Notes: generated by a model not told the origin, from the letters alone. A stretch of 64,000 nucleotides of DNA from Petrimonas sulfuriphila (GCA_038561985.1 CP073276.1:1922001-1986000), one strand, 5' to 3'; shown: positions 8,727-18,510, counted from the stretch's first letter. Numbers and translations are program-made.

Positions 8727-8758
8727 CAAAAATAATCTTTCTTTCTGAATTTGTGAAA
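8727..8758 (-). promoter_or_regulatory. Putative promoter of the sulfonolipid operon
   Basis: On the minus strand TATTTTTG (8727-8734) fits the Bacteroidetes -7 box TAnnTTTG. A TTTC (8755-8758) 20 nt upstream is a one-mismatch -33 TTTG. The same arrangement (CTTGTACAAAAATA on plus, TTTC at 20 nt) occurs ahead of the GSCFA gene at 34657. Confidence 0.5.
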
Positions 8759-8807
8759 TTTCCGTCTTTTTTGTTTGTCCCTGATTATTTTACTGATCAT
8801 AATTTAT

Positions 8808-8815
8808 TACTTTTG
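8808..8815 (+). promoter_or_regulatory. Putative -7 box for the acetyl esterase gene
   Basis: TACTTTTG matches TAnnTTTG. No TTTG lies at 19 nt upstream. The transcript would have a leader of roughly 105 nt containing a weak tgttttg/caaaaca hairpin. Confidence 0.35.
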
Positions 8816-8928
8816 TTTTGTGAAAAAACAAAACAGTTTCCAGGACGAGCTGAAAAGGTTCAAAACAGTCTTGAATTCGGTAAAAATAACTGTAGAAAAC
8901 TTTCAGGCTCCATCAAAAAATAAATAAC

Positions 8929-10233
8929 ATGAAGAAGTTTTCAAAGCAAATTGTTGCATCCTCAATTTTCATTATCGTTTTCGTTTCAAGTCTTTTGGCG
9001 CAACCTGCACAAACCCTGATTGACGTGAATATAGCGCCTGAAAAGAGTGACTGGGTATATAAGCCCAATGAAAAGGCCAAATTTAACCTGTCCGTCACCA
9101 AGAACAATATCCCCGTGCAGAATGTATCTGTTTGGTACGAAGTCGGCCCCGAGATGATGCCTCCTTTAAAGAAAGAAAATATCGTGTTGAAAAACGGGAC
9201 AGCGACCATTGATGGCGGCACCCTGAAAGAGGCTGGATTTTTACGTTGTAGAGTGGTGGCCACATACGAGGGAAAAGAATATGCAGGATTGGCAACGGCT
9301 GCTTTTAATCCTGAAGGGATTCGTCCGACAACGGATGAACCAAAGGATTTTATCGGATTTTGGGATGAAGCAAAGGCTGCGAATGCAAAAATACCCATGG
9401 ATGCAAAGGTGAGGTTGTTACCCGAGCGTTGCACGGAAAAAATAAATGTGTATGAGGTAAACATACAAAACTATAAGCCAGGCACCCGTTTGTTTGGTAT
9501 TTTGTGCGTCCCCAAGGCAGCAGGAAAATATCCGGCTATTTTGCGTGTACCTGGAGCGGGAGTGCGCCCTTACAATGGAGATACAGGTAACGCAGAAAAA
9601 GGTGTTATTACTTTTGAGATCGGTATTCATGGCATTCCGGTAACAATGGATGCATCCGTGTACGATAACATCAGAACGGCATCGCTCGATGGTTATCAGA
9701 ATTATAACCTGGATGACAAAGATCGTTACTATTATAAACGTGTTTATTTAGGTTGTGTACGTGCAGTGGATTATATCTTCAGTTTACCTGAATTCGATGG
9801 AAATAATATTGTCGTGCTGGGTGGAAGTCAGGGCGGTGCTTTGTCTATCGTTACCGCTGCTTTGGATAACCGGATAAAAGGGCTGGTCGCTTTTTACCCT
9901 GCTCTTTCCGATGTTACAGGTTATTTGCACAATCGTGCGGGAGGATGGCCTCATTTTTTCAATGCAGCTAACCTTTCGTTCAACAATTCACCGCAGAAAA
10001 TTGAAACCAGCAAATATTATGATGTTGTTAATTTTGCGCGTCATTTGAAAGTACCCGGATTTTATTCATGGGGATACAATGATGTAACCTGTCCGCCTAC
10101 CTCCATGTATGCTGCTTACAACGTGATCACGGCTCCGAAAACCCTTTTCCTTGTTGAAGAAACAGGGCACTGGACTTACCCTGAGCAGTGGGGGATGGCT
10201 TATGAATTTGCTCTTAACATACTTGGGAAATAA
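8929..10233 (+). CDS. Secreted acetyl xylan esterase-type alpha/beta hydrolase
   Basis: 434 residues. Exported esterase of the AXE1/cephalosporin-C deacetylase family, probably removing acetyl groups from oligosaccharides in the periplasm. Signal peptide 1-25 (cut near SLLAQP), an Ig-like beta domain to about residue 120, then the alpha/beta hydrolase. The catalytic triad can be read as Ser300 in GGSQGG, Asp385 in YNDVTCPP and His414 in ETGHWTYP. The GxSQGG nucleophile elbow is diagnostic for this family. It is monocistronic, with convergent genes beyond it and a hairpin at 10258-10283. The substrate is not determinable here; no xylanase or sugar cluster adjoins it. Confidence 0.85.
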   Translation: MKKFSKQIVASSIFIIVFVSSLLAQPAQTLIDVNIAPEKSDWVYKPNEKAKFNLSVTKNNIPVQNVSVWYEVGPEMMPPLKKENIVLKNGTATIDGGTLKEAGFLRCRVVATYEGKEYAGLATAAFNPEGIRPTTDEPKDFIGFWDEAKAANAKIPMDAKVRLLPERCTEKINVYEVNIQNYKPGTRLFGILCVPKAAGKYPAILRVPGAGVRPYNGDTGNAEKGVITFEIGIHGIPVTMDASVYDNIRTASLDGYQNYNLDDKDRYYYKRVYLGCVRAVDYIFSLPEFDGNNIVVLGGSQGGALSIVTAALDNRIKGLVAFYPALSDVTGYLHNRAGGWPHFFNAANLSFNNSPQKIETSKYYDVVNFARHLKVPGFYSWGYNDVTCPPTSMYAAYNVITAPKTLFLVEETGHWTYPEQWGMAYEFALNILGK

Positions 10234-10248
10234 TCAAACCCATCTGTA

Positions 10249-10283
10249 AAATAAAAGAGCCGCCTGATATTTATCAAACGGCT
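10249..10283 (-). terminator. Terminator of the psd-pssA-DUF4834 operon
   Basis: In the minus-strand RNA an 11-bp stem (10273-10283 with 10258-10268, two G-U pairs, 4-nt loop) is followed by a CTTTTATTTTA tract. It closes the operon that runs down from infB/ompH/murI. On the plus strand the G-U pairs become mismatches, so it serves the esterase gene less well. Confidence 0.7.
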
Positions 10284-10308
10284 GTACTCTATATAACAAG
10301 AATGGATG

Positions 10309-10557
10309 TTACCTCCGCTCTTTCTGTTTGATCTCTTCAAACTCCACATCAATGGCATCGGTAGTTTCAAAACTTTTTTTCTGATAATCGAGGATCCGTG
10401 CTTCCTGTGTTTCCGGTTCATTCTGTTGTTGTTGCGAATGACGGCTGTGGGGGTTGGCTTGAGGTTTTCGTCTGGTTCCGAAAAGGGCACGCCCCAAAAA
10501 ATTGATTACCATGTAAATAACTGCAAATACCAGTAAGACCTTAATTAAAAATCCCAT
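10309..10557 (-). CDS. DUF4834 family small membrane protein
   Basis: 82 residues. One N-terminal membrane helix (about 4-24), then a basic RRK stretch and a hydrophilic, Gln-rich tail (HSQQQQNEPE) ending in IDVEFEEIKQKERR. Matches the short Bacteroidetes DUF4834 family, which has no known function. It lies 75 bp downstream of pssA in the same direction, ahead of the terminator at 10249-10283, so it is probably the last gene of the phospholipid operon. Confidence 0.75.
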   Translation of the reverse strand: MGFLIKVLLVFAVIYMVINFLGRALFGTRRKPQANPHSRHSQQQQNEPETQEARILDYQKKSFETTDAIDVEFEEIKQKERR

Positions 10558-10632
10558 GTTCTAGTCATTTAATTCAAAAATATGTGTAAAGATAAGAGGA
10601 ATAATTAAATGTATTTCAACGCTTTTAAAAAA

Positions 10633-11343
10633 TTAACGAATGAGTTTGTTTTTTCTCATTGTGGCAATTGACATAACAATGTACACCAGAATTCCCCAAG
10701 CTACCCCCGTAATCCCCCAAAGTAAAACAAACGCAACTATCACAACAACGAGCAATAGCTGTCTCTCATTTCCTCTGATCTTCAAGCTTTTTATTTTGAG
10801 TGAAAACATGGGGATCTCGGAAACCATCAGTATTGAGAGAACCAGAATAAAAACTACAGTCAGGTAGAAATAAAATCCGTTGGTGACAGCCGCCTGATGC
10901 GTACCGTACACGTAACTGATCCAAAATAATCCGTTGGCGGGTGTAGGAAGGCCGAGAAATGAAGTTGTCTGGCGGTCGTCGATGTTGAATTTTGCCAGCC
11001 TGTAGGCCGAGAAAACCGGGATCAGGAAAGCCAGGTAGGGGATGATCGGTTCCGGTTGGGCAAGAAAAGAGGGGAAAAGTGTAAAGTCCTCCAACAGCAT
11101 AAAGACGGCAGACGCAGGTGCAACCCCGAAACTGACTATGTCGGCCAAGGAGTCCAATTCTACTCCGATCTTGGAAGAGACCCCCAGTGACCGTGCGGTC
11201 CATCCGTCGAAAAAATCGAAGGCGGCTGCCAGTATGACCCACATGACGACCGCTGAGAAATTTCCCTTGAATGCCATGACCATGGCAATACAACCTGAAA
11301 ACAGGTTCAGCAAGGTAATTATATTAGGAATTTGTTTTTTCAT
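10633..11343 (-). CDS. pssA: CDP-diacylglycerol-serine O-phosphatidyltransferase
   Basis: 236 residues. Makes phosphatidylserine from CDP-diacylglycerol and serine in the inner membrane. The CDP-alcohol phosphatidyltransferase signature is complete: DGWTAR, eight residues, G, three residues, D, three residues, D (residues about 46-68, from DGWTARSLGV to LDSLAD). Six to eight hydrophobic helices. The 5' end overlaps the 3' end of psd by 20 bp, so the two steps of phosphatidylethanolamine synthesis are translated together. Confidence 0.95.
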   Translation of the reverse strand: MKKQIPNIITLLNLFSGCIAMVMAFKGNFSAVVMWVILAAAFDFFDGWTARSLGVSSKIGVELDSLADIVSFGVAPASAVFMLLEDFTLFPSFLAQPEPIIPYLAFLIPVFSAYRLAKFNIDDRQTTSFLGLPTPANGLFWISYVYGTHQAAVTNGFYFYLTVVFILVLSILMVSEIPMFSLKIKSLKIRGNERQLLLVVVIVAFVLLWGITGVAWGILVYIVMSIATMRKNKLIR

Positions 11344-12016
11344 CCCCTTTTAGTCTTTGCGGTAACCGTGCCAGCAGTGTTTCGTTGGCTCTGACCTCAT
11401 CGCCTATTTGAACCAGGATCTCGCTGTCGATGGGCAGAAAGACATCCATCCTGGAGCCCAGTTTGATAAAACCCAGGCGGTCTCCGATATGATAATATTC
11501 GCCTTCCCTGACGTAGGTGACAATTCGACGCGCCACCGCACCGGCGATTTGCCGGGTAAGTACACGGTGCCCGTCGGGTGTCTCAATGATGATGTTGCTT
11601 CTCTCGTTCTCGTGACTTGATTTAGGCAAGTATGCTGCGTGGAAATTACCTTTTTCGTGTGAATAATGCACTACTTTTCCCGTGACGGGTATCCAGTTTG
11701 AGTGTGCATTAAAAAATGACATAAAGATGGAAATTTGTATCCGCTCTTCGTTAAAGTATTTTTTTTCAAAAATCTTTTCAATCACTACGATTTTCCCGTC
11801 GGTAGGTGCATTCACATAATCCAGCAAGTCCCCTTCGTAAACGCGGCTCGGCTTTTTGAAGAAATTCATCATCAGGGCAAAAACCACTACTGAAATAAAC
11901 AACAGGATAAAAGAAAAGGGACTTTCCGGGAAAAAACGGAACATAAATCCGTTTAATAATACCAAAATAACGGTTGTGACAAACAGCGTTTTTCTCCCTT
12001 CCTTGTGAATTAGCAT
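11324..12016 (-). CDS. psd: Phosphatidylserine decarboxylase proenzyme
   Basis: 230 residues. Converts phosphatidylserine to phosphatidylethanolamine. It is the short form of the family. Self-cleavage that creates the pyruvoyl group is expected at Gly187-Ser188 in IKLGSRMDVFLP. Two N-terminal membrane helices (about 11-27 and 34-51) tether it. Conserved FMSFFNAHSNWIPVTG and the SHENERS segment match the short PSD type. It lies 12 bp after cvpA and overlaps pssA. Confidence 0.95.
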   Translation of the reverse strand: MLIHKEGRKTLFVTTVILVLLNGFMFRFFPESPFSFILLFISVVVFALMMNFFKKPSRVYEGDLLDYVNAPTDGKIVVIEKIFEKKYFNEERIQISIFMSFFNAHSNWIPVTGKVVHYSHEKGNFHAAYLPKSSHENERSNIIIETPDGHRVLTRQIAGAVARRIVTYVREGEYYHIGDRLGFIKLGSRMDVFLPIDSEILVQIGDEVRANETLLARLPQRLKGDEKTNS

Positions 12017-12028
12017 GATGTAAGGTTT

Positions 12029-12646
12029 TTAAATAGAATCGGTTTCGAAATATTTTTTCTGAAAAGCGGAATCAATGGGTTGTCCGTTTTCCGTATCGTA
12101 GTTTATGCTGCCTGAGTTCTCGATTTGTTTTCTGTATTTCTCCGGAACAAATTCTTCCCACACTTCCTTATTCAGGTAGGGAACGATGGCAGGTACTGCA
12201 ACACGGACCTTTTCGTAAAAAAAGGATTTCTGTTTTATATTGGGTTTAATGATTTTTTCTTCTCCGTCGAGCATAAGAATAAGATTGAGCAGAATACTTA
12301 GAACAACAACGGTTGTCCCCATGGAAACCACACCTCCGAGAATCCGGTTGATAAAGTTGAGGTTTACCGATTCGAACACTTTTTGTACGAGAAAACCGAT
12401 TAATGAGACAACAGCCGCTATGGCTAGGAAAGCAGCCACGTAGGAGAGTACATGGGTAACCTGTGGAGAGAAATCGAACGTTTTTTGGAGGTAAGGCAGA
12501 ACGGTAACAGCCAGCTTGCCGGCGAAAACGGCAGCGAGAATGACGGTTGCCAACCCAACGAGCATCATAACCAGCCCTTTCCTATATCCGTTTACGAATG
12601 CGACAAGCAGAAAAATAAGTATGATGAGATCAAACCCGTTTAACAT
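12029..12646 (-). CDS. CvpA family inner-membrane protein
   Basis: 205 residues. Four membrane helices (about 5-22, 27-46, 65-87, 102-125) and a soluble C-terminal tail, as in the CvpA family (linked to colicin V production and envelope homeostasis in other bacteria; molecular role unclear). The N-terminal NGFDLIILIFLLVAFVNGYRKG is typical. It sits 3 bp after murI and 12 bp before psd. Confidence 0.85.
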   Translation of the reverse strand: MLNGFDLIILIFLLVAFVNGYRKGLVMMLVGLATVILAAVFAGKLAVTVLPYLQKTFDFSPQVTHVLSYVAAFLAIAAVVSLIGFLVQKVFESVNLNFINRILGGVVSMGTTVVVLSILLNLILMLDGEEKIIKPNIKQKSFFYEKVRVAVPAIVPYLNKEVWEEFVPEKYRKQIENSGSINYDTENGQPIDSAFQKKYFETDSI

Positions 12647-12649
12647 AAT

Positions 12650-13492
12650 TCAATCGATGTTTATTTTTTGAGCTTCAATGTTCTCTTTCAGAAATAAGGA
12701 CGCCATATCTGCAAATTTCCCGGGTAGGTCGGTCGTGAAATATCTAACTGTGCCGTCTTTGGAGCATCTTTTCTCCATTTCCGGGTGACGTTGAAGGTAC
12801 TCTTTCAGGCTTTCCGCCACGTATTTCCCTTGCGATATAACTTGAATACCCTGGGGTAAAAACTGTTTTATTTTAGTGATCAAGAGTGGGTAATGTGTGC
12901 AACCCAGGATAATGGTGTCGATTTTATCATCCTTTTTGAGCAGGTTGTGGATGTGTTGTTTTACAAAATAATCGGCTCCGGGTTTATCAAATTCATTGTT
13001 TTCCACCAGTGGGACCCATATGGGACAGGCTTCACCCGTCACTTTCAGGTGGGGATGCAGTTTGGTAATTTCGATATCGTACGATTGGGAATTTATGGTG
13101 CCTGATGTCCCGAACACACCGATATGGCCTGTCTTTGTGAAACCGGCAACGGATTCGACCGTAGGGCGAATGACGCCCAGCACCCTTCTCGATGGATCCA
13201 TTGCGGGTAAGTCGACCTGTTGGATGGTCCGCAACGCTTTTGCCGATGCGGTGTTGCAGGCTAAAATAACCAGGTGGCAGTTCTGCCCGAAGAACCATTT
13301 TACTGCATCTTTTGTAAATTGATACACGATCTCGAAGGAGCGGTTCCCATAGGGTGCCCGGGCATTATCACCCAGATACATGTAATCGTATTGAGGAAGT
13401 AACGATTTGATTTCGGACAATACGGTAAGCCCGCCATACCCGGAATCAAAAATACCGATAGGCGATTGTTGTTGTTCAGTACCCGCTATCAC
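12650..13492 (-). CDS. murI: Glutamate racemase
   Basis: 280 residues. Supplies D-glutamate for peptidoglycan. The two catalytic cysteines are Cys79 in LACNTASA and Cys198 in LGCTHYPLL. The substrate loops GIFDSGYGGLTVL and YLGDNARAPYG are intact. Position between ompH and cvpA resembles the ompH-murI arrangement seen in other Bacteroidales. Normal length. Confidence 0.96.
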   Translation of the reverse strand: MIAGTEQQQSPIGIFDSGYGGLTVLSEIKSLLPQYDYMYLGDNARAPYGNRSFEIVYQFTKDAVKWFFGQNCHLVILACNTASAKALRTIQQVDLPAMDPSRRVLGVIRPTVESVAGFTKTGHIGVFGTSGTINSQSYDIEITKLHPHLKVTGEACPIWVPLVENNEFDKPGADYFVKQHIHNLLKKDDKIDTIILGCTHYPLLITKIKQFLPQGIQVISQGKYVAESLKEYLQRHPEMEKRCSKDGTVRYFTTDLPGKFADMASLFLKENIEAQKINID

Positions 13493-13512
13493 ACTTTTTG
13501 GCGATAATAAGT

Positions 13513-14034
13513 TTAGTTGATTCCCAGTTTTGCCTTTACCAAAGGATTGGCATCCACTGCTACCGGGTTCACAAAAGCAATTCCCGGATTGGCAAGGTCG
13601 TAGATAACCGTGAAATTATGTTCGACACCTACCTGACGGATGGCATCGGAAATTTGTTTCTTTAACGGTTCAAGCATAGCTTTTTCCTGCTGCTCGATGT
13701 CTTTTTGAGCCAATTGCATAAACTGTTGCATCTTGTTTTCCAGTTCAGTCAACTCCTGCATCCTGCGTAATTTGATGTTTTCGGCCAATGAACCCTGATA
13801 GGTGATGTAATCTGAATATTTTTTGTTGTATTCGTTTTGCATCAGCTCGAGTTCTTTTTTATAGTTTTCACTCAATGCTACGAGTTTTTGTGTGGCTTCT
13901 TCCTTTGCCGGGAAAGCACTCAGAAGATCGGTTGTATTCACATAAGCAACCGCTACCTGTGGATTTTGGGCCGAAAGGGTGGCGCTCAGTATTAAAAATA
14001 GAACACCCAAGCTTATCAACTTTGTTTTGTTCAT
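13513..14034 (-). CDS. OmpH/Skp family periplasmic chaperone
   Basis: 173 residues. Signal peptide 1-22 (ends TLSAQ), a long helical, charged coiled coil (about 50-125) and a C-terminal beta element around YDLANPGIAFVNP, the Skp fold that holds unfolded outer-membrane proteins. It lies 20 bp before murI. In many Bacteroidales two ompH copies follow bamA; here only one is present and no bamA is in the window. Confidence 0.88.
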   Translation of the reverse strand: MNKTKLISLGVLFLILSATLSAQNPQVAVAYVNTTDLLSAFPAKEEATQKLVALSENYKKELELMQNEYNKKYSDYITYQGSLAENIKLRRMQELTELENKMQQFMQLAQKDIEQQEKAMLEPLKKQISDAIRQVGVEHNFTVIYDLANPGIAFVNPVAVDANPLVKAKLGIN

Positions 14035-14083
14035 AATAATCCTATTTTAGATGTAAATAAATTTTGTTTTATACCGTAACCTG

Positions 14084-14180
14084 AGTTGGCAATTGTAATT
14101 TCCTCCTTGTGTGTTTTAGCCGCACCCCGCTTCCGGCGGGATGCGGCTAAGTAAAGGAATTAAAATTACAATGTCAACTG
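14084..14180 (-). repeat. Long imperfect inverted repeat after infB
   Basis: Inner stem tagccgcaccccgc (14117-14130)/gcgggatgcggcta (14136-14149), 13 of 14 paired, and outer arms around agttggcaattgtaattt (14084-14101) and aaaattacaatgtcaact (14162-14179). The whole 97-bp stretch can fold into one hairpin just after the infB stop. No U-tract follows, so it is not a standard terminator; it may be an RNase III-type processing site or a small mobile repeat. Confidence 0.6.
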
Positions 14181-14181
14181 G

Positions 14182-17172
14182 TTATAAAGTCTTTTTTACT
14201 TCTATCTGTTCGTAAGATTCAATGATGTCGCCCACTTTTATGTCGTTGAAGTTTTTGATACTGATACCGCATTCGTACCCGGACGCAACTTCCCTGACAT
14301 CTTCTTTGAATCGTTTCAGTGAATCCAATTCGCCGGTAAAGATAACAATTCCGTCCCGAATAAGACGAATTTTATGGGTACGTTTTATTTTTCCGTCCCG
14401 CACCATTGAACCGGCTACAGTACCTACTTTAGTGATTTTAAAGACATCAAGCACCTCTACGTTTGCTGTAATTTCTTCTTTAATATCGGGGGAAAGCATA
14501 CCTTCCATGGCGGCCTTGACCTCTTCGATTGCGTCGTAGATAATGGAGTACAAACGGATATCGATACCTTGTTTCTCCGCTTCACGCCTTGCTCCCAAAG
14601 AAGGACGGACCTGGAATCCAATAATAACTCCGTCTGATGCTGCCGCGAGGGTAACGTCCGATTCAGAGATTTGGCCTACAGCTTTGTGAATCACGTTAAC
14701 CTGAATTTCTTCGGTAGACAAGCGGATGAGCGAATCTGAAAGTGCTTCTACCGAACCGTCCACATCACCTTTTACAATGATGTTCAGCTGCTGGAAGTTT
14801 CCGATAGCTATCCTGCGGCCGATGTCATCCAGGGTAAGCATTTTCTGCGTACGCAGCGATTGTTCGCGCTGTAACTGTTCACGGCGTGCGGCAACGTTGC
14901 GCGCATCCTGGTCGCTCTCCATGACGTTGAACGTATCTCCGGCCTGCGGTGCGCCGTTCAGCCCGAGCACCAGCGCCGGCTCTGACGGCCCTGCTTCGTT
15001 GATTTTCTGGTTCCGCTCGTTGAACATCGCTTTTACGCGTCCGTAGTATGATCCGGCCAATAACACATCGCCTTGCTTGAGCGTTCCGTTTTCAACCAAG
15101 ACAGTTGCCACGTAGCCCCGGCCTTTGTCGAGTGACGATTCCACAATGGAGCCCGATGCTTTCCGGTTGGGGTTTGCTTTAAGTTCCAACAAGTCTGCTT
15201 CGAGCAGCACTTTTTCGAGCAATTCGTTGATGCCTGTTCCTTTTTTGGCAGAGATGTCTTGTGACTGGTATTTTCCGCCCCAATCTTCTACCAGGTAATT
15301 CATCTCAGCCAGTCGCTCTTTTATTTTTTCAGGATTTGCTCCCGGCTTATCCACTTTATTGATGGCAAAAACAATGGGGACACCTGCGGCCCCGGCGTGG
15401 TTAATGGCCTCAACGGTTTGGGGCATCACATTGTCGTCGGCAGCTACAATGATGATAGCTACGTCCGTTACTTTAGCCCCGCGGGCACGCATAGCGGTAA
15501 ATGCCTCGTGGCCGGGAGTATCCAGGAACGTGATTTTTCTGCCGTCAGGCAGTTTCACGTTGTACGCGCCAATATGCTGGGTGATTCCTCCGGCTTCCCC
15601 TTCAATAACGTTGGTGTTGCGGATGCTGTCGAGCAGGGATGTCTTGCCGTGGTCAACATGTCCCATAACGGTAACGATTGGCGGGCGTGGTAGCAAATCT
15701 TCGAGATTATCCTCTTCTTCAGCTATGGCTTCGATAACGTCAGCGCTCACGAATTTGGTTTTGTAGCCGAATTCATCGGCAACAATATTGATTGTTTCTG
15801 CATCCAGGCGTTGGTTGATAGCCACCATAACGCCCAGGTTCATGCAGGTAGCGATAACGCTGGTAACGGGGACATCCATCATGTTTGCCAGGTCATTTGC
15901 CGTAACAAACTCGGTAAGCTGCAATATCTTGCTTTCGCGTTCCTGTTGTTTGATTTCTTCGCGTTGTCGCTGAGAAACGGCCTCCCGTTTTTCGCGGCGA
16001 TACCTTGCTCCGCCTTTTCCCCCGCGTTTTTCGGTCAACCGGGCAAGTGTTTCCTTTATTTGTTTTTGAACGTCTTCTTCGCTTACTTCGGCTTTTATCG
16101 GTTTTCGGAGAACTTTTTTATCCCGACGGGTGCTTTCTCCGTGAGCTCCGGCTTTTTCTATATTGACTTTGCCTTTATCTATGCGTTTGCGTTTTTTCTT
16201 TTTACTGTCTTCCTCCGCTGTATTGATTACCGCCCCTTTCTTCTTTTCTTTTTCTTCGATCGATTCTTTTTTCAGGCTTTTTACGGCTTCTTCTTTCGCT
16301 TTCTTGGCATTTTGCTCTTTTTCACGCTCCAGGCGTTCTTTCTTGCGTTGTGCCCTTGATTTCCGGGGTGGACGGGTCCTGTCGTTTATAGATTCCAGAT
16401 CGATGGAGCCTTTCACCACGATATTGGGTTCTTTCAGTTCTTTACGTATCCGAAATATTTCGTCCGGGCCCTTCTCCTTCTCGTGCAGAGTTATATCTTC
16501 TTCTGCTTCTGTCTCTTGTTCCTGGGGGGAGTAGTCTTCCCGTTCCTTATTTGCCGTTTCATTCACCACTTCTTCCGGGGTTTCTTCGGCTTCAGATGAA
16601 GGGGCCTCCGTTACAACAGGTGCTTCATCGTGGGGGACTTCAATTTCCTTCGGCTCCACCGGTTTCGGTGTAACTGTTTCAACCTCTTCAACTTTTTGTA
16701 CAGGCTCTTCCGGTTTTACTTCTTTTACCTCAACTTCAACCTCAACTTCAACTTCAACTTCAACCTCAACTTCTTCTTCTTGTTTAGCTTCGGTTTCTTT
16801 TTTCAGTTTCTTGTGCTCGTCTAAATCGATGCTTCCTACGACGTTGAATTTTGGTTTCAAGTCATCCGGGATTTCAGCTTTTATGGTCTCTTTTTCTATT
16901 TTCTTCTTGGGTTTTTCCTCTATTTCGTACCCTTCGATGGCAATTGTTTCCCGTTTATCATCCTTCCGGTGCATCCTTTCGAGATTTTCAATGGCCTCTT
17001 TTTTAATTTTCTTGTCTTTGCTGAATTCGGCCACCAACAAATTATACTGTTCTTCCTCAATCTTTGTATTAGGATTTGCTTCAACAGTAATTCCTTTCTT
17101 GTGCAAAAATTCAACCAACGTGTTGATCCCTACATTTAAATTCCTAGCAACTTTACTTAATCTTTCAGCCAT
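14182..17172 (-). CDS. infB: Translation initiation factor IF-2
   Basis: 996 residues. GTPase that brings initiator tRNA to the 30S subunit. An N-terminal IF2_N motif (residues 1-50), a long charged linker to about residue 400, a second IF2_N region near 420-470, then the G domain with GHVDHGKT at 504-511, DTPGHE and NKVD, followed by domains II-IV. The linker holds a (VE)n run (16729-16770, seven hexamer repeats). The linker is highly acidic/basic and variable in Bacteroidetes. Third gene of rimP-nusA-infB, 54 bp after nusA. Confidence 0.98.
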   Translation of the reverse strand: MAERLSKVARNLNVGINTLVEFLHKKGITVEANPNTKIEEEQYNLLVAEFSKDKKIKKEAIENLERMHRKDDKRETIAIEGYEIEEKPKKKIEKETIKAEIPDDLKPKFNVVGSIDLDEHKKLKKETEAKQEEEVEVEVEVEVEVEVEVKEVKPEEPVQKVEEVETVTPKPVEPKEIEVPHDEAPVVTEAPSSEAEETPEEVVNETANKEREDYSPQEQETEAEEDITLHEKEKGPDEIFRIRKELKEPNIVVKGSIDLESINDRTRPPRKSRAQRKKERLEREKEQNAKKAKEEAVKSLKKESIEEKEKKKGAVINTAEEDSKKKKRKRIDKGKVNIEKAGAHGESTRRDKKVLRKPIKAEVSEEDVQKQIKETLARLTEKRGGKGGARYRREKREAVSQRQREEIKQQERESKILQLTEFVTANDLANMMDVPVTSVIATCMNLGVMVAINQRLDAETINIVADEFGYKTKFVSADVIEAIAEEEDNLEDLLPRPPIVTVMGHVDHGKTSLLDSIRNTNVIEGEAGGITQHIGAYNVKLPDGRKITFLDTPGHEAFTAMRARGAKVTDVAIIIVAADDNVMPQTVEAINHAGAAGVPIVFAINKVDKPGANPEKIKERLAEMNYLVEDWGGKYQSQDISAKKGTGINELLEKVLLEADLLELKANPNRKASGSIVESSLDKGRGYVATVLVENGTLKQGDVLLAGSYYGRVKAMFNERNQKINEAGPSEPALVLGLNGAPQAGDTFNVMESDQDARNVAARREQLQREQSLRTQKMLTLDDIGRRIAIGNFQQLNIIVKGDVDGSVEALSDSLIRLSTEEIQVNVIHKAVGQISESDVTLAAASDGVIIGFQVRPSLGARREAEKQGIDIRLYSIIYDAIEEVKAAMEGMLSPDIKEEITANVEVLDVFKITKVGTVAGSMVRDGKIKRTHKIRLIRDGIVIFTGELDSLKRFKEDVREVASGYECGISIKNFNDIKVGDIIESYEQIEVKKTL
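16729..16770 (-). repeat. Hexanucleotide repeat inside infB encoding Val-Glu units
   Basis: Seven tandem hexamers of the type (c/t)tcaac, coding for alternating Val and Glu in the IF-2 linker. In frame and a multiple of three, so changes in copy number would alter linker length without a frameshift. Confidence 0.85.
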
Positions 17173-17226
17173 ATAGTTGAGTTTGTCCTTTCTTAATTTA
17201 TTGGTTTTGTGAACAGTTTAACAGTC

Positions 17227-18510
17227 TTAAATCTCCGGCTCTTCGTCGGTAGTATCTTCATCTTCAAATTCGTAACGAAGAATCTTCAATACCTCGTCCA
17301 CGGTGTTCTCTTCCAGGTCGGCTTCCTTGATGAGCCTTTCACGCGGCATTGCCAACACGTTTTTGGCCGTTGAGCAACCGATTCGTTTGAGCTGATCGAT
17401 TACCCATCCGTCAATTTCATCGCGGAATTCGTCCAGGTAGATATCCTCTTCGTCGAAATCATCGATTTCCCTGAAAACTTCTATGTTATATCCTGTCAGC
17501 ATAGATGCCAGTTTAATATTTGCCCCGCCTTTACCGATTGCCAGTGAAACTTCATCGGGATAGAGAAATACCTCGGCACGGCGTTCTTCTTCCTTAACGG
17601 AGATAGAGTTGATCTTTGCAGGGCTAAGTGCTCGCTGAATAAACAGATTGGTGTTGTTCGTATAGTTGATAACATCAATATTCTCGTTGCGAAGCTCACG
17701 TACAATTCCGTGAATACGGAACCCTTTCATCCCCACACAGGCTCCAACCGGATCAATGCGGTCGTCGTAGGCCTCAACAGCCACTTTGGCCCGTTCTCCC
17801 GGGATACGGGCAATACCTTTGATGGTGATAAGTCCGTCGTTAATCTCAGGAATTTCCATTTCGAACAATCTTTCGAGAAATATGGGCGATGTACGCGAAA
17901 GGATAATCTTCGGGTTGTTATTCTTATTTTCAACCCGGGCAACTATAGCGCGAACATGTTCTCCCTTACGGAAAAAATCGCTGGGGATCTGTTCGGTTTT
18001 GGGCAGAATAAGTTCGTTATGCTCGTCGTCGAGAAGGAGTAGTTCTTTTTTCCAGACCTGATAAACTTCACCCGATACGATCTCTCCTACCTTTTCTTTG
18101 TATTTGTTGTAAAGATTGTCTTTTTCGAGTTCAAGGATTTTTGAAGCCAGGGTTTGACGAAGATTTAATATGGTTCTTCGGCCAAAGTCTTCCAGTTGAA
18201 GTTCGTCGGTAACCTCTTCACCCACTTCAAAATCTTCATCGATTTTGTGCGCTTCGGTCAGGCTGATTTCCATGTTGGGATTCTGGAGCTCGTTGTCTTC
18301 AACGATAACCCGGTTGCGCCATATCTCCAGGTCTCCCTTGTCGGGATTGATGATGATGTCAAAATTTTCATCCGTACCCACCGATTTGGCAATCACGCTT
18401 CTGAACGACTCTTCTAGCACACTTATCATGGTGGCTTTGTCAATATTCTTCAGTTCGTTGAATTCTGAAAATGTATCTATCAGGCTGATTGTTTCCTTCT
18501 TTTTGCCCAT
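17227..18510 (-). CDS. nusA: Transcription termination/antitermination factor NusA
   Basis: 427 residues. Binds RNA polymerase and modulates pausing and termination. N-terminal domain (1-125), S1 domain (about 130-200, GEIVSGEVYQV), two KH domains (about 205-345) including DPVGACVGMKG and AIGKGGANIKLA, then a short acidic C-terminal helical region. It lacks the long acidic repeats of proteobacterial NusA, as usual in this phylum. Lies 83 bp after rimP. Confidence 0.97.
   Translation of the reverse strand: MGKKKETISLIDTFSEFNELKNIDKATMISVLEESFRSVIAKSVGTDENFDIIINPDKGDLEIWRNRVIVEDNELQNPNMEISLTEAHKIDEDFEVGEEVTDELQLEDFGRRTILNLRQTLASKILELEKDNLYNKYKEKVGEIVSGEVYQVWKKELLLLDDEHNELILPKTEQIPSDFFRKGEHVRAIVARVENKNNNPKIILSRTSPIFLERLFEMEIPEINDGLITIKGIARIPGERAKVAVEAYDDRIDPVGACVGMKGFRIHGIVRELRNENIDVINYTNNTNLFIQRALSPAKINSISVKEEERRAEVFLYPDEVSLAIGKGGANIKLASMLTGYNIEVFREIDDFDEEDIYLDEFRDEIDGWVIDQLKRIGCSTAKNVLAMPRERLIKEADLEENTVDEVLKILRYEFEDEDTTDEEPEI

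Larger units (their letters stand above)
8618..8928. other. Intergenic region between divergent operons
   Basis: 311 bp without a gene. It holds promoter-like boxes for both directions (8727-8734 minus, 8808-8815 plus). On the minus-strand leader it has an outer inverted repeat tcaagaa (8659-8665)/ttcttga (8711-8717) enclosing a 6-bp stem aggatt (8686-8691)/aatcct (8694-8699), so the sulfonolipid operon probably has a folded 5' leader of about 100 nt. I see no coding signal. Confidence 0.5.

Noticed and set aside
15811-16359. Long plus-strand open frame opposite infB (182 codons)
   Set aside because: Shadow of the repetitive charged linker of IF-2; the Phe/Leu-rich translation has no domain and the infB frame is certain.
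16729-16770. CRISPR-like tandem repeat
   Set aside because: Unit is only 6 bp, in frame in infB, with no spacers or cas genes.
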